NCBI RefSeq assembly: GCF_040958095.1 | Contig: NC_091195.1 | Span: 20,005,679-20,069,678, forward strand | From: Procambarus clarkii | Lineage: Eukaryota > Arthropoda > Malacostraca > Decapoda > Cambaridae | Length of the DNA: 64,000 nt | Reading direction: 5' to 3' | Shown: positions 22,174-32,235 of the stretch, piece after piece | Layout of the letters: each line of letters opens with the position of its first letter | Position numbering within the stretch: position 1 is the stretch's first letter | Notes under the pieces: generated by a model | Databases searched by the model: none | What the model was told of the DNA's origin: nothing | The model's input: the letters and a program-made list of their open reading frames with translations, nothing else | Position numbers and translations under genes: made by a program

Positions 22174-23266
22174 TAATTTTTATATGGGAACCATCGAAGA
22201 CAGGGTCGTCAGTAGCAGACAAAAACCAACTGTATACTGCCGTTATGTAGATGACATATTCGTAATAGTAAAAGACTCAGATGAACTAATTGACCTAAAA
22301 AGCCTTCTAGAGAGAGAGTCAGTACTCCGATTTACACATGAAAATAGTGAAAATAACAGTCTGCCATTCCTAGATGTACTAATAACAAAAACAGGAACCT
22401 CTTTAAGCACCAACGTATATACCAAGCCCACCAACATAGGATTATGCCTAAACGGTAGAAGTGAGTGCCCCCAAAGATACAAAGCCAGTGTTCTCAATGC
22501 TTATATTCGTCGAGCGCTTACCCACTGCTCTGAATGGAGCAACGTGAGTAGAGAGTTTGAAAGAGTAACTCAGGTATTGGTGAACAACGGATATAGCAAC
22601 GCGGAAATAAACGCTGCTATAAGAAGACACTTGGACCGTTGGTATAATCCAGACCCTAGAACAGAAACCACAACACCCCCAATAAAATTATATTACAAAT
22701 CAACCATGCTCAGTGAACATATAAAAGAGGAAAGAATAATGAAAGAAATAATCCGTAAAGGAGTAAAAAGCACTACTCCTAACCAAAACATAAACCTGAT
22801 AATATTCTACAAAACCAAGAAGACTTCCGAACTCCTTATCAAAAACAGCCCGAAGCCGACGGAGAACCCTCTACAGCAGTCAAGCGTTGTATACATGTAC
22901 ACTTGCCCCCACGAAGGATGTAACCTTCAATGTAAGTACATAGGTATGACGTCGACCAAGCTGACGAGGCGTTTGACATGCCATCTTCAATCCGGTGCCC
23001 CTAGGAATCGCATGAGACAAGCCCATGACATCACTCTAACAAGAGAAATGTTGAACAAGAATACTTGCATAATAGACAAACCCCAAGATGCAAGAAGATT
23101 ACAAATTCTTGAGGCAATTCACATAAGAATAGAGCGACCTACCATGAACACCCAAATCACGGAACTATTTACTCTACCCACCATGAGAGTAAGGACAAGA
23201 CAAGAACATATCGATGCCAACACAGAAGACAATGTCCAACATAACAGGCCAATTACACTGGATTAA
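22172..23266 (+). pseudogene. Penelope-like element unit 2, RT C-terminal part plus GIY-YIG
   Basis: An intact 365-residue frame of a second PLE subfamily. It is entered downstream of RT motif A; it has YCRYVDDIFVIV (motif C), LPFLDVLI, then linker and endonuclease VVYMYTCPHEGC with KYIGMTSTKLTRRLTCH. RT and endonuclease remain fused here, and the frame ends naturally at 23266. It is 5' truncated at an (AT)n tract, so it cannot act alone. Confidence 0.9.
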
Positions 23267-23689
23267 TCTTTGTGTTTAGATAGGAGCTGCCTCGTATGGG
23301 CCAATAAGCCTTCTGCAGCCTCTATGTTTCACCTCACATTTATCCCTTATGTATCCCCCCGTGTTTTCACCTTTATTGTATTATCACCTGACCCAGTGCG
23401 GGTATAAAATAAACTAGTATTGTAAGATCTCTTCACTTGAGAATGAACCATGGAGGTTCGAAACGTTGTGCAAATTATATAAATAAGTGTAATACACTCT
23501 AGTAAATCACTTCTTTTCTTCACCTTAAAAGTACGAAAATGAGTTTTGGAGAACTCCTATTTCAATTAAGCCCTGATGCTAAGAAAATAGTTAGAGGGAT
23601 AGAAGCCCTAAACCAGAAAATAATAAATACAGAATATGCGGTCATATTCAATGAAACATGTTTGAAAGAAAACCTGCTGCCAGTATACA

Positions 23690-23692
<3 letters not shown>
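23267..23692 (+). mobile_element. PLE unit 2 3' region and N-terminus of a following copy
   Basis: Non-coding 3' segment with GGAGCTGCCTCGTATGGGCC, then a hairpin motif at 23434-23470 (CAC-TTGAGAAT-stem-GAAACGTT-GTG). A new ORF start follows at 23539 (MSFGELLFQLSPDAKK) and ends at LLPVYTN beside an (AT)n tract, the same codon as at 22087. Confidence 0.78.

Positions 23693-23783
<91 letters not shown>
23693..23783. repeat. (AT)n tract closing PLE unit 2
   Basis: Pure AT dinucleotides immediately after the PLE N-terminal frame; no PLE sequence follows it. Confidence 0.96.
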
Positions 23784-23786
<3 letters not shown>

Positions 23787-25010
23787 GCATTAGTTGATAT
23801 ATGAATATGATCAAGTTCTTTGTTAAGCAAACACTTATAACCAGCAACAGTGATTAAGTTTTTTCTCCCCGTTTAAATGACTTTTTAGAAATAATTGTGT
23901 ATTGTGAGAAATTTACCAATATGACACCTTCTCTTCAAGTAGATGACAGAATGCCAAAGTAATATTAAACTTACCATAGATAGTACTAAACTACATATGC
24001 TAATCTCTTATTTATTTTAAAAGCTGAAGTTTTCTTGTAACGATTTGGAGTTTTCCTTAATATATTTCATGTTCAATTTTTGTATCACGGGCAAATATTT
24101 TAATGTACTTTAAGCCTGTACCTAAAGCGTTGATATATATGATAAACAACACAGGTCCCAGGCCAGTGTCCTTAGGCACTCCATTTTTTATTTATTTATA
24201 TATATACAAGAAGGTTCATTGGGTTTATGAGAGTACATAGTATTGATGTTTGTACCTTCTTGTAAAGCCACCGGGCAGGTCCTGTCGAGCATATGCAGCG
24301 TTTACCACTCTTATTTGTCTCCTTTTAAGCTTCATGTTTTAAACACATCATTTTTATCTTGTTAGTGGGATACCTTAACATATCCCACTAACAAGGTAAC
24401 AATAGGCCCAAAACAATAGGGTTCAGAGAATCGTTGAAATTAGGAGGCTTAAATTGTTTACTCTTATGATGTTCTATTTTAGACAATAAAGTATAAAATA
24501 AATACATGTAAGTACTATAAATATACAGTAAGCAACTTACAGTTTTAAAATAAGTGTTCAATAGGATGCTTACTGTATTAAAGTAAACATTGATAGGCTA
24601 TTTACTGAATTAAAATAGATGTACATAGGCTACCTTCTTTATTAAAGAAATCGTACAGGTGACACTTCTAAATTTACATAGGTGCAGAAGGCTAGTTTTT
24701 GCATTAAAATACTTGTACAGTAAACTGTTTTACTGTAATAAATTATTGTAATTTAAAAAATATTCAATTATTTGTATTACTTATTATTATAAAAATAAGT
24801 ATACTTAAGGCGAGGTACTGTATTCGAGCAAGTGTACATATGATACAGTATTAAAATATATATACAGCATGCTGCTTACTGTATTATGGTAAGTTACAGT
24901 AGACTACTTATTGTATTTAATTATACATTAAGCATCTTATAGCAATAAAGGTCTGTCTAGGATCCTGTTTGATCATCATGATACTCATCATGGATTTGAT
25001 TTTTTTTTTT
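23784..25010. other. AT-rich, no gene; SINE scrap, hairpin and decayed tandem repeat
   Basis: A scrap of the SINE/LINE end family lies at about 24186-24310 (ATATACAAGAAGG, CGGGCAGGTCC). A perfect short palindrome is at 24358-24396 (CTTGTTAGTGGGAT with its complement). From about 24480 to 24940 there is a decayed, loosely repeating pattern of ACATAGGCTACTTACTGTATTAAA-like sequence. Confidence 0.5.
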
Positions 25011-25016
25011 TTTTTT

Positions 25017-25270
25017 TGAGATATATAGAAGAGTTGTTACATTGTTGTAGAGCCACTAGTACGCGTAGCGTTTCGGGCAGGTCCCTGGAATACGATCCCC
25101 GCCGCGAAGAATCCTTGTTACAACCAAGTACACATTTTACTGTTGCGTTAAACAGAGGCTACAGTTAAGGATTGGCGCCCAGTAAATCCTCCCCGGCCAG
25201 GATACGAACCCATGACATAGCGCTCGCGGAACGCCAGGCGAGTGTCTTACCACTACACCACGGAGACTGT
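25017..25270 (-). mobile_element. tRNA-derived SINE
   Basis: The tRNA-like head is on the right in reverse sense: complement of a B-box (GGATACGAACC at 25200-25210) and of an A-box (CCACTACACCAC). The body holds CGTTTCGGGCAGGTCC. It is the same family as 35945-36605 and the head of 58007-58486. Confidence 0.85.
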
Positions 25271-25815
25271 ATCATCATGATAATCATCATGGATTTGATC
25301 ATCATGATAATTGGGTTCACTCGGACTAAGTCAGAGAAATTCTCAATATATAAAATGCTACTAAGATTACAACTACAATAGTTACTGTAAGATCCCTTAA
25401 CTAATACAACAGTCTAAACTAATACAGTTGCCTAAACTAATACAACAGTGATACAATAAACAATATTAAAAATTTTGACTTTTTTGTTGAAGTGTAAAAA
25501 ATGCTAGTATATAAATTTCCAAATCTATTCACACCAACATACCAAAACTTTTCATACCACCAGGTTCCCAAAGTGCATCCATACCCCCAGTATACCAAAT
25601 CGTGTCAGTAAAATTTTGAGAAAGAAAAGATGAAAACTCATAGAATGAGGGAGGTAGAGGGAGGGTAGAAGGAAGGGCTAAGGAGAAGGAAAAGAAGGAA
25701 AGAGGAAGAAAGTGCTGCCACCATCCATTCAAGTTATTTATATGACAAGAACTTGTCTGTACCACAATATTATCTGATGTTATCACATAACAACTGTAAG
25801 CATGTACATGTATAG
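25271..25815. other. No gene; AT-rich
   Basis: A short duplication of ATCATCATGATAATCATCATGGATTTGATC-like sequence lies near 24970-25310 on both sides of the SINE. Small direct repeats of CTAAACTAATACA occur at 25400-25445. A purine-rich patch spans 25620-25710. Confidence 0.5.
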
Positions 25816-27415
25816 GTAATACAGTTACCTATATCAATCCTGCCAAACTTGTCAAATTTTTGAAAAACTAATCTATAAGCAGCTTTACTCGTATCTAGCC
25901 AAACACAATATACTTAGCCCTTGCCAATATGGCTTCAGACCCAAAAAAGCACTAACGATGCACTTATTAGTATGCTTAACTCGATTCATACAGCTCTTGA
26001 TAAAAATGAGTTCCCTGTTGGGTTATTTGTGGACCTGCGTAAAGCTTTTGACACTGTCAACCACCAAAACCTTCTTCTTAAATTACATCATTATGGAGTC
26101 AGAGGTCACTCCCTGCAATACCTCAAATCCTACCTTACTGACAGGCTCCAGTATGTTTCTGTGAATAATACAATTTCTCCCACCCTACCCATCAACATTG
26201 GTGTTCCTCAGGGCACCATACTTGGCCCTCTCCTCTTTCTCATCTACATTAATGACCTTCCAAATGCCTCCCAACACCTCAAACCAATTCTGTTTGCTGA
26301 CGACACAATCTTCATTTACTCCAGTCCTGACCCCCTTGCTCTAAATGCCACAGTAAATACTGAGCTAAATAAAGTCCATCTTTGGCTAACTGCCAACAAA
26401 CTCACCCTTAACATTGACAAAACTTTCTATATTCTGTTTGGCAATAAATCCTCTAATCAAATAAATCTCAAAATAAACAATACCCAAATTTGTAACAAAT
26501 TAGATGGCAAATTCCTTGGCATTCTCATTGACCACAAGCTGAATTTCCAGGGACACATTCTAAATATATCAAAAAAAGTTTCAAAAACTGTGGGCATTCT
26601 TTCTAAGATCAGGTATTATGTACCCCGCCCTGCCCTGGTGACTCTCTATTACTCCCTTATCTATCCATATCTCAACTATGGTATTTGTGCTTGGGGCTCT
26701 ACTACCCAAAATCATTTACGTCCTCTAATTACTCAACACAAAGCTGCTATTAGGACAATATCCAACTCTGGCCCCAGACATCACTCGGTACCCCTACTCA
26801 AATCTCTGAATATGTTAGACATTAAGTCACTGCACATTCTCTCATGTGTATTATACATATATAAAACGCTAAACTGTAATGCCAATCCTGACCTCAAAAG
26901 CTTCATAGAAGGTTGTAACAGAACCCATGAGCACCACACCAGAAATAAATACAGTTTTGATATTCCTAGAGTACGACTTAATCAAACTAGAAATGTTCTA
27001 CAAATCAAGGGGCCCAGAATGTGGAATGACCTTCCCAACCATGTTAAAGACTGTACCTCTCTCAACCTGTTTAAGATAAAAACGAAGCTATACCTAATAA
27101 ATTCCCTGTAACCTACCTTACCCCTCTATTGTCAACCAATGTCTGTTTTTTTAAAGAGCGCTGTTTGTCGACAGAATTGTATTTGTGCTGCTTTTTCAGC
27201 TATGTTTTCATTTCTTGTTTTCATTTTACTCTTTATGCTCAATTAGTATTAAGCTTTAGTCATTTAAGTTTTTCCTGCCCGAAACGCTTTGCGTAATAGT
27301 GGCTTTAGGCATTGTATGTACTAGCACTATCTATAAATCTATCAACTTTTGTACCTTACCTTGTATGTATGTACTTTACCTGAATAAATATTTGTATTTG
27401 TATTTGTATCTTTAG
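25816..27415 (+). mobile_element. 5'-truncated LINE with 3' tail
   Basis: The element starts inside RT (a PISILPNLSKIFEKL-like reading near 25825 with small deletions), runs through the open frame at 25921-27111 and ends in a 3' UTR finishing with AATAAATATTTG and TATTTG repeats near 27385-27415. The same 3' end occurs alone at 59385-59540 and, in part, at 30820-30930 and 31010-31060. Confidence 0.85.
25921..27111 (+). pseudogene. LINE reverse transcriptase (CR1/L2/Jockey group)
   Basis: A 396-residue frame with GLFVDLRKAFDTVNH (RT motif A), GVPQGTILGPLLFLIYIND (motif B) and LFADDTIF (catalytic motif C). The C-terminal part holds LLKSLNMLDIKSL, KGPRMWNDLPNHV and LNLFKIKTKLYLI. No endonuclease is present, and a 1-bp loss near 25945 cuts it from the upstream RT fingers. 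The assignment to the non-LTR class is firm; the clade is not settled by eye. Confidence 0.9.
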
Positions 27416-27786
27416 TAAGTACACTTCAGAGTGCTCTCCACTCTAGCTTTCCCTATATCATAAAAAGGAATCCAAGATCTAGGGATCAGAATTAAAAACA
27501 ATTAAAAAGTACGTTAATCCATTATATATTTACTATTATATTCATTTGTATGTTCAAATATCAACATTAATTCAGACTTTGAGTCATCACACAAGAATTT
27601 GAGAGCAACTATGGCTGACTGCCCCTGAAAATCACACACAACTTAAATTTGAAAACAATATATGTCAGCCTTACAATTTTACTCTCCATAGTCTCTGAGA
27701 ATAAGATGGTTAAGTGGAGGGGGTGGTATGGCTGACAGAGTCCCCAACTGGCCTGGAACAGGACTGGTCTGGCTGCTGGAACCTAC
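27416..27786. other. No gene recognised
   Basis: Short AT-rich spacer between the LINE tail and the CT microsatellite; nothing recognisable. Confidence 0.5.
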
Positions 27787-27807
27787 CTCTCTCTCTCTCT
27801 CTCTGTT

Positions 27808-27839
<32 letters not shown>

Positions 27840-27941
27840 TCTGTTTCTCTCTCTCTCTCTCTGTTTCTCTCTCTCTCTCTCTGTTTCTCTCTCTCTCTCT
27901 GTTTCTCTCTCTCTCTCTGTTTCTCTCTCTGTTTCTCTCTC

Positions 27942-27976
<35 letters not shown>

Positions 27977-27988
27977 TTCTCTCTCTCT
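27787..27988. repeat. (CT)n microsatellite with TGTTT interruptions
   Basis: CT dinucleotides broken at intervals by TGTTTCT. Both strands stay open through it (Arg-Glu or Ser-Leu repeats), which is a repeat artefact. Confidence 0.97.
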
Positions 27989-28017
27989 GTATATCCAGCT
28001 CGTCCTCCAAAAATGTG

Positions 28018-28555
28018 GAGGTAAATGTAACAGCCCCATAAGTGCAATTATGTACTATGTATGGCAGTCAGGAATTGCACTTATTTTCACTTAGTATTAA
28101 ACCGTACTGTCAAATATATTGTGAATATTTGAGATTACTTGAAAAGCTGAATAGAAAACCATGACCTAACCGTCTTAGTTTTTGAAGATAATCATTTTAT
28201 TGCTTCTTAATTACAATTAGTACTTAATCTATAGCTATATTGATATTACAGTTTTATAAAATAAATAAAACGAAACTAAAATATTTCAGTAAATTGTAAA
28301 GTAACTCGGGATATTTTCAAATTTTGTATAAAATCTCTATTGTTTAATAAAACTGAAAAAGAAATTCCTGATATTTAAAAATTTGTGTGTAACTAATTGA
28401 ACTTCAAAACTTCATCCTAAAATTCTGAGTGTCTTAACAGAAAACGAGGAGAATAAATAGGGAGGTAAATGTAACAGCCCCATAAGTGCAATTATGTACT
28501 ATGGATGACAGTCAAGAAATGTATTTATTACACTTAGTATTAAACCGTACTGTCA
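28018..28555. repeat. Pair of about 95-bp direct repeats, 443 bp apart
   Basis: GGAGGTAAATGTAACAGCC through ATTAAACCGTACTGTCA occurs at 28018-28112 and again at 28461-28555 with a few substitutions. The AT-rich interval between (28113-28460) has no gene. The pair may be remnants of a small element with terminal repeats. Confidence 0.8.
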
Positions 28556-28805
28556 ATTCGGAGGATGGGTTGCAGCATCTGTGTGTTCAATTCCACGGGT
28601 ATTTAAGGGGGGACCGGGAGCTAATCTTTGCCTACCAGACCTACCACACCTAGACAGTGGCTTGTTTAATGGAAAGCACACAACAACCCGTCTGCAATTA
28701 TCAGCTTAGCAGAGAGCGAGGTCACATGGTGCGACCTGACCTCTGCAACATGTGACAATTAAAACTTGAAAGGTGTGACTTTATAAATGCTAAGGGTCAA
28801 CAGCC
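28556..28805. other. No gene recognised
   Basis: Unclassified spacer before the PLE 3' remnant. Confidence 0.5.
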
Positions 28806-29060
28806 AATAGGTTATAATAGGAGCTGCCTCGTATGGGCCAATAGGCTTTCTGCAGTTCTCATTATTACTACTATTCCCTACACCTTACTTTCCTCCTCAG
28901 CTCTCTCTTGCCTATTTATTGCCTGTCCCTACCTGTCCTCATCACAATCGACTTGAGAATGGTCCAGGCCGGACCGAAACGTCGTCGTCCCTTCAACTTC
29001 TAGTGTGTGGTCTGGTCAACATACTTCAGCCACGTTATTGTGACTCATCGCCTGCAAAAG
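28806..29060 (+). mobile_element. PLE 3'-region remnant with hairpin motif
   Basis: It starts with GGAGCTGCCTCGTATGGGCC, as in the 3' region of PLE unit 2 (23283), and continues into the sequence seen in the 4711-4861 insertion. The hairpin motif is at 28949-28987 (CGAC-TTGAGAAT-GGTCC-loop-GGACC-GAAACGTC-GTCG). This links the short insertion family to PLE 3' ends. Confidence 0.8.
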
Positions 29061-29734
29061 CCAACATTGAAGCAACTTGAGTTGCAAGTTGAAGCAGCAA
29101 CATTGCAGAGATTGCAGGAGTACTTACCTAGTTTGAGGAGCCATTGATGGATGGTTTTAGTGGTGGGCCTCAGGACATTATACAGAGAATTATATGGACA
29201 TCATTGTTGTTTGAGGGAATGCATGAATTCATGTTGTGAATGATGCAGTGCAAGGTGAGAGCATTTAGTATTTTCTCGTCTGAATTAATTTATATGCGAG
29301 TTGCTTGGCCCAGACTGTGAGAGAGGGGGGGGGGGGGGGGGGGGGTGCTGGCGAGGATTAAAGCAGCACCTTTGTGTACTGTACTCGTTGGAGCAGCAGT
29401 ATTATATAAGCGTGATGTTAGTTTGTGGGACCTGATGATAGTAGGCTATTATTTCTTGATTCTTTGTATTTTTGTTAATAAATGTTTGTAGACAACTTGC
29501 CTTTGCACTTGTCCTGGTGAGAAATTTCTAGAAAGAGAGAGAGAAAAACAGTTGCAGATTGATCGAGAGCAGATATAATATTATAAAGGGGGAACTGGAA
29601 GGAGGTTATCCCAAAGCAAGATGAGTGAGGGTAAGTCACGGTGGCTCAGCGGGTTGTGTACTCATGACATATATAGGCAAGATTTGAGCCGATTCCCCAA
29701 ATAATACCATACTACTTGTGAAGGAGGAAATGTA
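29061..29734. other. No gene; contains G homopolymer
   Basis: Unclassified. A run of 21 G lies at 29325-29345, preceded by GAGAG. An AATAAA-like AATAAATG lies near 29480. Confidence 0.5.
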
Positions 29735-29893
29735 TATGTTTATCTCTCAGAATGTTCGGTAATATGTTCATTGTTTGTGATGTGTGTCTATGTATGTATT
29801 AACACGATGTACTGAACGGGGTGAGAATAGCTTGAGCTACCTCATCCCTTTGTGTGTATTTTACATCAATAAACTTATTTCAATTTCAATTTC
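29735..29893 (+). mobile_element. LINE 3' end fragment
   Basis: Contains GATGTACTGAACGGGGTGAG, GCTACCTCATCCCTTTGTG and a terminal AATAAACTTATTTCAATTTC. It is found in reverse at 57012-57140, so it is a dispersed repeat. Confidence 0.75.
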
Positions 29894-30019
29894 CCCAAAT
29901 AAGGTGAACCCCTTCTCCATACATAAGACGCTTGCTTACAGGGAGACTCTCCAGTGTGTACTCCATTGTTGATTGACAACAGCAGCAAGCAGTAAGTTAA
30001 GTGTTAATATTATTAATAT

Positions 30020-30025
30020 TTTATT
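30020..30025 (-). terminator. Candidate poly(A) signal for NLR copy B
   Basis: AATAAA on the minus strand, about 100 bp past the stop codon of the proposed terminal exon (30124-30278). The distance is normal for a short 3' UTR. The hexamer alone is weak evidence in AT-rich DNA. Confidence 0.45.
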
Positions 30026-30123
30026 TTATCGGGAGGAGGGGTGTCGCTGCTGGTGATATAAAATTAACCTCTTAGATATATCCTTGTACAGTATTGGTCG
30101 TCATCATGCTGGACCTCAACAGC

Positions 30124-30278
30124 CTACACTACATGAAGATGCTTAAAATTTTTAAGCAACACACCAACATTTTTGAGTTCCTTCTTTTTCCTCTTATTGT
30201 CCTTGATGGTAAGACAGAGGCAGTTGCCTTTGACGCCCCTCCGGTGAAGTTCTCGCAGAAGTCTCTTCCCTTTTTCAC
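30124..30278 (-). CDS. NLR copy B, proposed terminal exon 3 (LRR end)
   Basis: The minus-strand acceptor TCTCTCATCTACAG|GT sits at 30280-30279. The exon starts in phase 1: GT completes a codon begun by the A that ends exon 2, giving Ser. It encodes about 50 residues (KRLLRELHRRGVKG, LCLTI, LKNVGVLLKNFKHLHVV) and stops with TAG at 30126-30124. Joined to exon 2 it gives LDLTLKDLTS followed by a helix and LCLTI, the usual spacing of an NLR leucine-rich repeat. Matching phase, a good acceptor and the rebuilt repeat support it. No transcript evidence was available, so it remains a prediction. Confidence 0.6.
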
Positions 30279-30296
30279 CTGTAGATGAGAGAGAAC

Positions 30297-30442
30297 ACTG
30301 AAGCCCACACCTGGCTGCTCTCCCCATGCCCCCACACCTTCAGATGAAAGGGAGCACTGAAGCCCACACCTGGCTGCTCATCCCATGTCCCCCACACCTT
30401 CAGATAAAAGGGAGCACCGAAGCCCACACCTGGCTACTCCAC
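30297..30442. repeat. 60-bp tandem repeat, about 2.4 copies, in intron 2
   Basis: GAAGCCCACACCTGGCTGCTC ... CACACCTTCAGATGAAAGG repeated at 30300, 30359 and 30419. It lies just upstream (in gene sense) of the proposed exon 3 acceptor. Confidence 0.85.
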
Positions 30443-30499
30443 ACACTTATGCCAAAGAAAACTTACAATAAGTAAATCTAGCTTGTATTACTCAAGACA

Positions 30500-30770
30500 A
30501 TAGGATAAAAATCCACACTTATCTAATTTGTGATATGTATGTAAAGATTTACACCAAGTCTTTCGCACTCTCTTGAGTGCTTGTGTCAAGGTCTGAGTGT
30601 GTAATTAGGACGAGACTTGCATCTTAACAACTAATGCCAATCGTTGAGATGTAAGTCTCATTCTAACCACACACTCAGACCTTAACAAAACACTCAGGAG
30701 AGTGCGAAAGACTTGGTGTAAATCTTTACATAACTATCAGAAATTACCTAAGTGTAGGTTTTTATCCTAT
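30500..30770. mobile_element. Foldback element with PLE-type hairpin in each arm
   Basis: Inverted repeat with arms of about 125 bp around a short loop near 30635. The outer ends are TAGGATAAAAATCCACACTTA and its near complement at 30750-30770. Each arm contains a CACTC-loop-GAGTG stem followed by CGAAAGACTTGG, a variant of the hairpin motif at 15228. It lies in proposed intron 2 of NLR copy B. Confidence 0.8.
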
Positions 30771-30819
30771 GTTATTATGTCTGTGAGAAAACATCACCTT
30801 TACTTAATTAAGACAATGT

Positions 30820-31060
30820 TTGTCTAAAACATTGTATGTACTAGCTCTATAAATTCATCAATATTTGTATCACACATTGTATGTATATACTTTACCTGAA
30901 TAAACATTTGAATTTTTGAATTTGAATTTAAACAATGGCCGGGATCATTTTGAAGTATTGGGGCTGTAGCTTATTCCATAAACATTGTAGCTTGTTTTTC
31001 AATGTTTGTATCACACCTTGTATGTATGTACTTTACCTGAATAAACATTTGAATTTGAAT
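30820..31060 (+). mobile_element. LINE 3' end fragments (two)
   Basis: TTGTATGTATGTACTTTACCTGAATAAA-type ends occur at 30820-30930 and again at 31010-31060. They match the 3' end of the LINE at 25816-27415. Confidence 0.75.
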
Positions 31061-31151
31061 AATATGTAAAATTAAACGGTTAATCTAGAAAGACTGTAAC
31101 TAAACAACAAAGTCAAATACATTCGCGTGTTAAAATGTAGTCAATACGTAC

Positions 31152-31358
31152 TAGTGAGATCTTTGAGTGTTAAGTCCAGGACATCATACCCTCCGAAAGT
31201 GCTAGGACACAGTTGAGCCGTCAGCTGACAGCACCAGTCTATGAGAGGGTTGTCAGCGGTTAGGGCCGGGCTGATCGTCACCTTGAGCTTCCTTCCCTTG
31301 TATAACTGACTGGGCATGTTAGTCAGCTCCGTGTCCTCCCTGGCGTCTACGGTAATCT
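31152..31358 (-). CDS. NLR copy B, proposed exon 2 (LRR)
   Basis: The minus-strand acceptor GTGTGTCTTTTTCAG|AG lies at 31360-31359; the donor CTA|GTACGT lies at 31151-31150. The exon is 207 bp, exactly 69 codons, with phase 1 at both ends, as is common for LRR exons. Its first two bases (AG) complete the codon begun by the final G of exon 1 to give Glu, so LPSLEDL is followed by EITVD, an LRR-like LxxLxI pattern. It also encodes GRKLKVTISPAL, LIDWCCQLTAQL and YDVLDLTLKDLT. Intron 1 would be 7517 bp and intron 2 873 bp. It is inferred from splice signals, phase and repeat pattern. Confidence 0.65.
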
Positions 31359-31454
31359 CTGAAAAAGACACACATGAGATATACTCACTGTCATTACTGC
31401 TATGTTCTAAGATATAACAGGCAGACATGCTAAGACTCTTACTGGCGGGAACTC

Positions 31455-32010
31455 ACCTAGTTGTGCTTACGGGGGGTTGAGCTTCGGCTCTTTGGTCCCG
31501 ACTCTCGGTTAACTGGTGTGCAGGTTCCTGAGCCTATTGGGTTTTAACATATCTACATTTGAAACTGTGTATGGAGTCAACCTCCACCACATCACTGCCT
31601 AATGCATTCCATTTGTTAACTACTCTGACACTGAAAAAAAAAATCTAATATCTCTGTGGCTCATTTAGGTACTCAGTTTCCACCTGTGTCCCCTTGTGCG
31701 TGTTCCACACATGCTAAATAGTTTCTTAATGTCCAGCCTGTCAACTCCCCTAAGAATATTGAAGGTGATTATCATGTCTTCCTTTACCCTTCTATCTTCC
31801 AGGGACGTGAGGTTTAGCTCCCGCAGCCTTTCCTCGTAATTAATTCAACCTCTCAGCCCTGGGACTAGTTTGGTGGCATACCTCTGAATCTTCACTAATT
31901 TCGTCTTGTGTTTAATTAGGTATGGACTCCAGGTTGAAGCTGCATACTCCAGGATTGATCTGACAAATATGGTGTACAAGGTTCTGAATGATTCTTAACA
32001 CAAGTTTATA
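31455..32010 (-). pseudogene. LINE RT C-terminal remnant
   Basis: On the minus strand the sequence reads SILEYAASTWSPYLIKHK, KIQRYATKLVPGLRG, EERLRELNLTSLEDRRVKED and FNILRGVDRLD, in pieces separated by stops and frameshifts. This is the thumb region of a CR1/L2-type LINE reverse transcriptase. It lies inside proposed intron 1 of NLR copy B, same strand as the gene. Confidence 0.85.
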
Positions 32011-32059
32011 AATGCAGTTCTTATGTTGGCCAATGTAACTGTTGCTGATGATATTCTTT

Positions 32060-32235
32060 TTAATTTTGTATTTATTTATGTATACAAGAGATTTTACATT
32101 CTTATAAAGAGACAAGCATGCATCGCGTTTCAGGCAGATTCTTAATGTTAATTTTCCCAGGAAATACGACTCCTGTGAGAGAATGGTCTCTCAGGATTCT
32201 CCCACAGCTGACTTGAATGGCTCATTGCAGTACAC
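32060..32235 (-). mobile_element. SINE-type repeat fragment
   Basis: Contains ATACAAGAGATTTTACATTC and GCATCGCGTTTCAGGCAG, followed by a degenerate body ending near AATACGACTCCTGTGAG. It resembles the 3' part of the tRNA-derived SINE at 25017 and 54595. Confidence 0.6.

Noticed and set aside
27679-28094. Arg-Glu and Ser-Leu rich frames
   Set aside because: Caused by the (CT)n microsatellite.
30094-30288. Plus-strand frame of 64 residues opposite proposed exon 3
   Set aside because: No family features; the opposite strand has the acceptor, phase match and LRR pattern.
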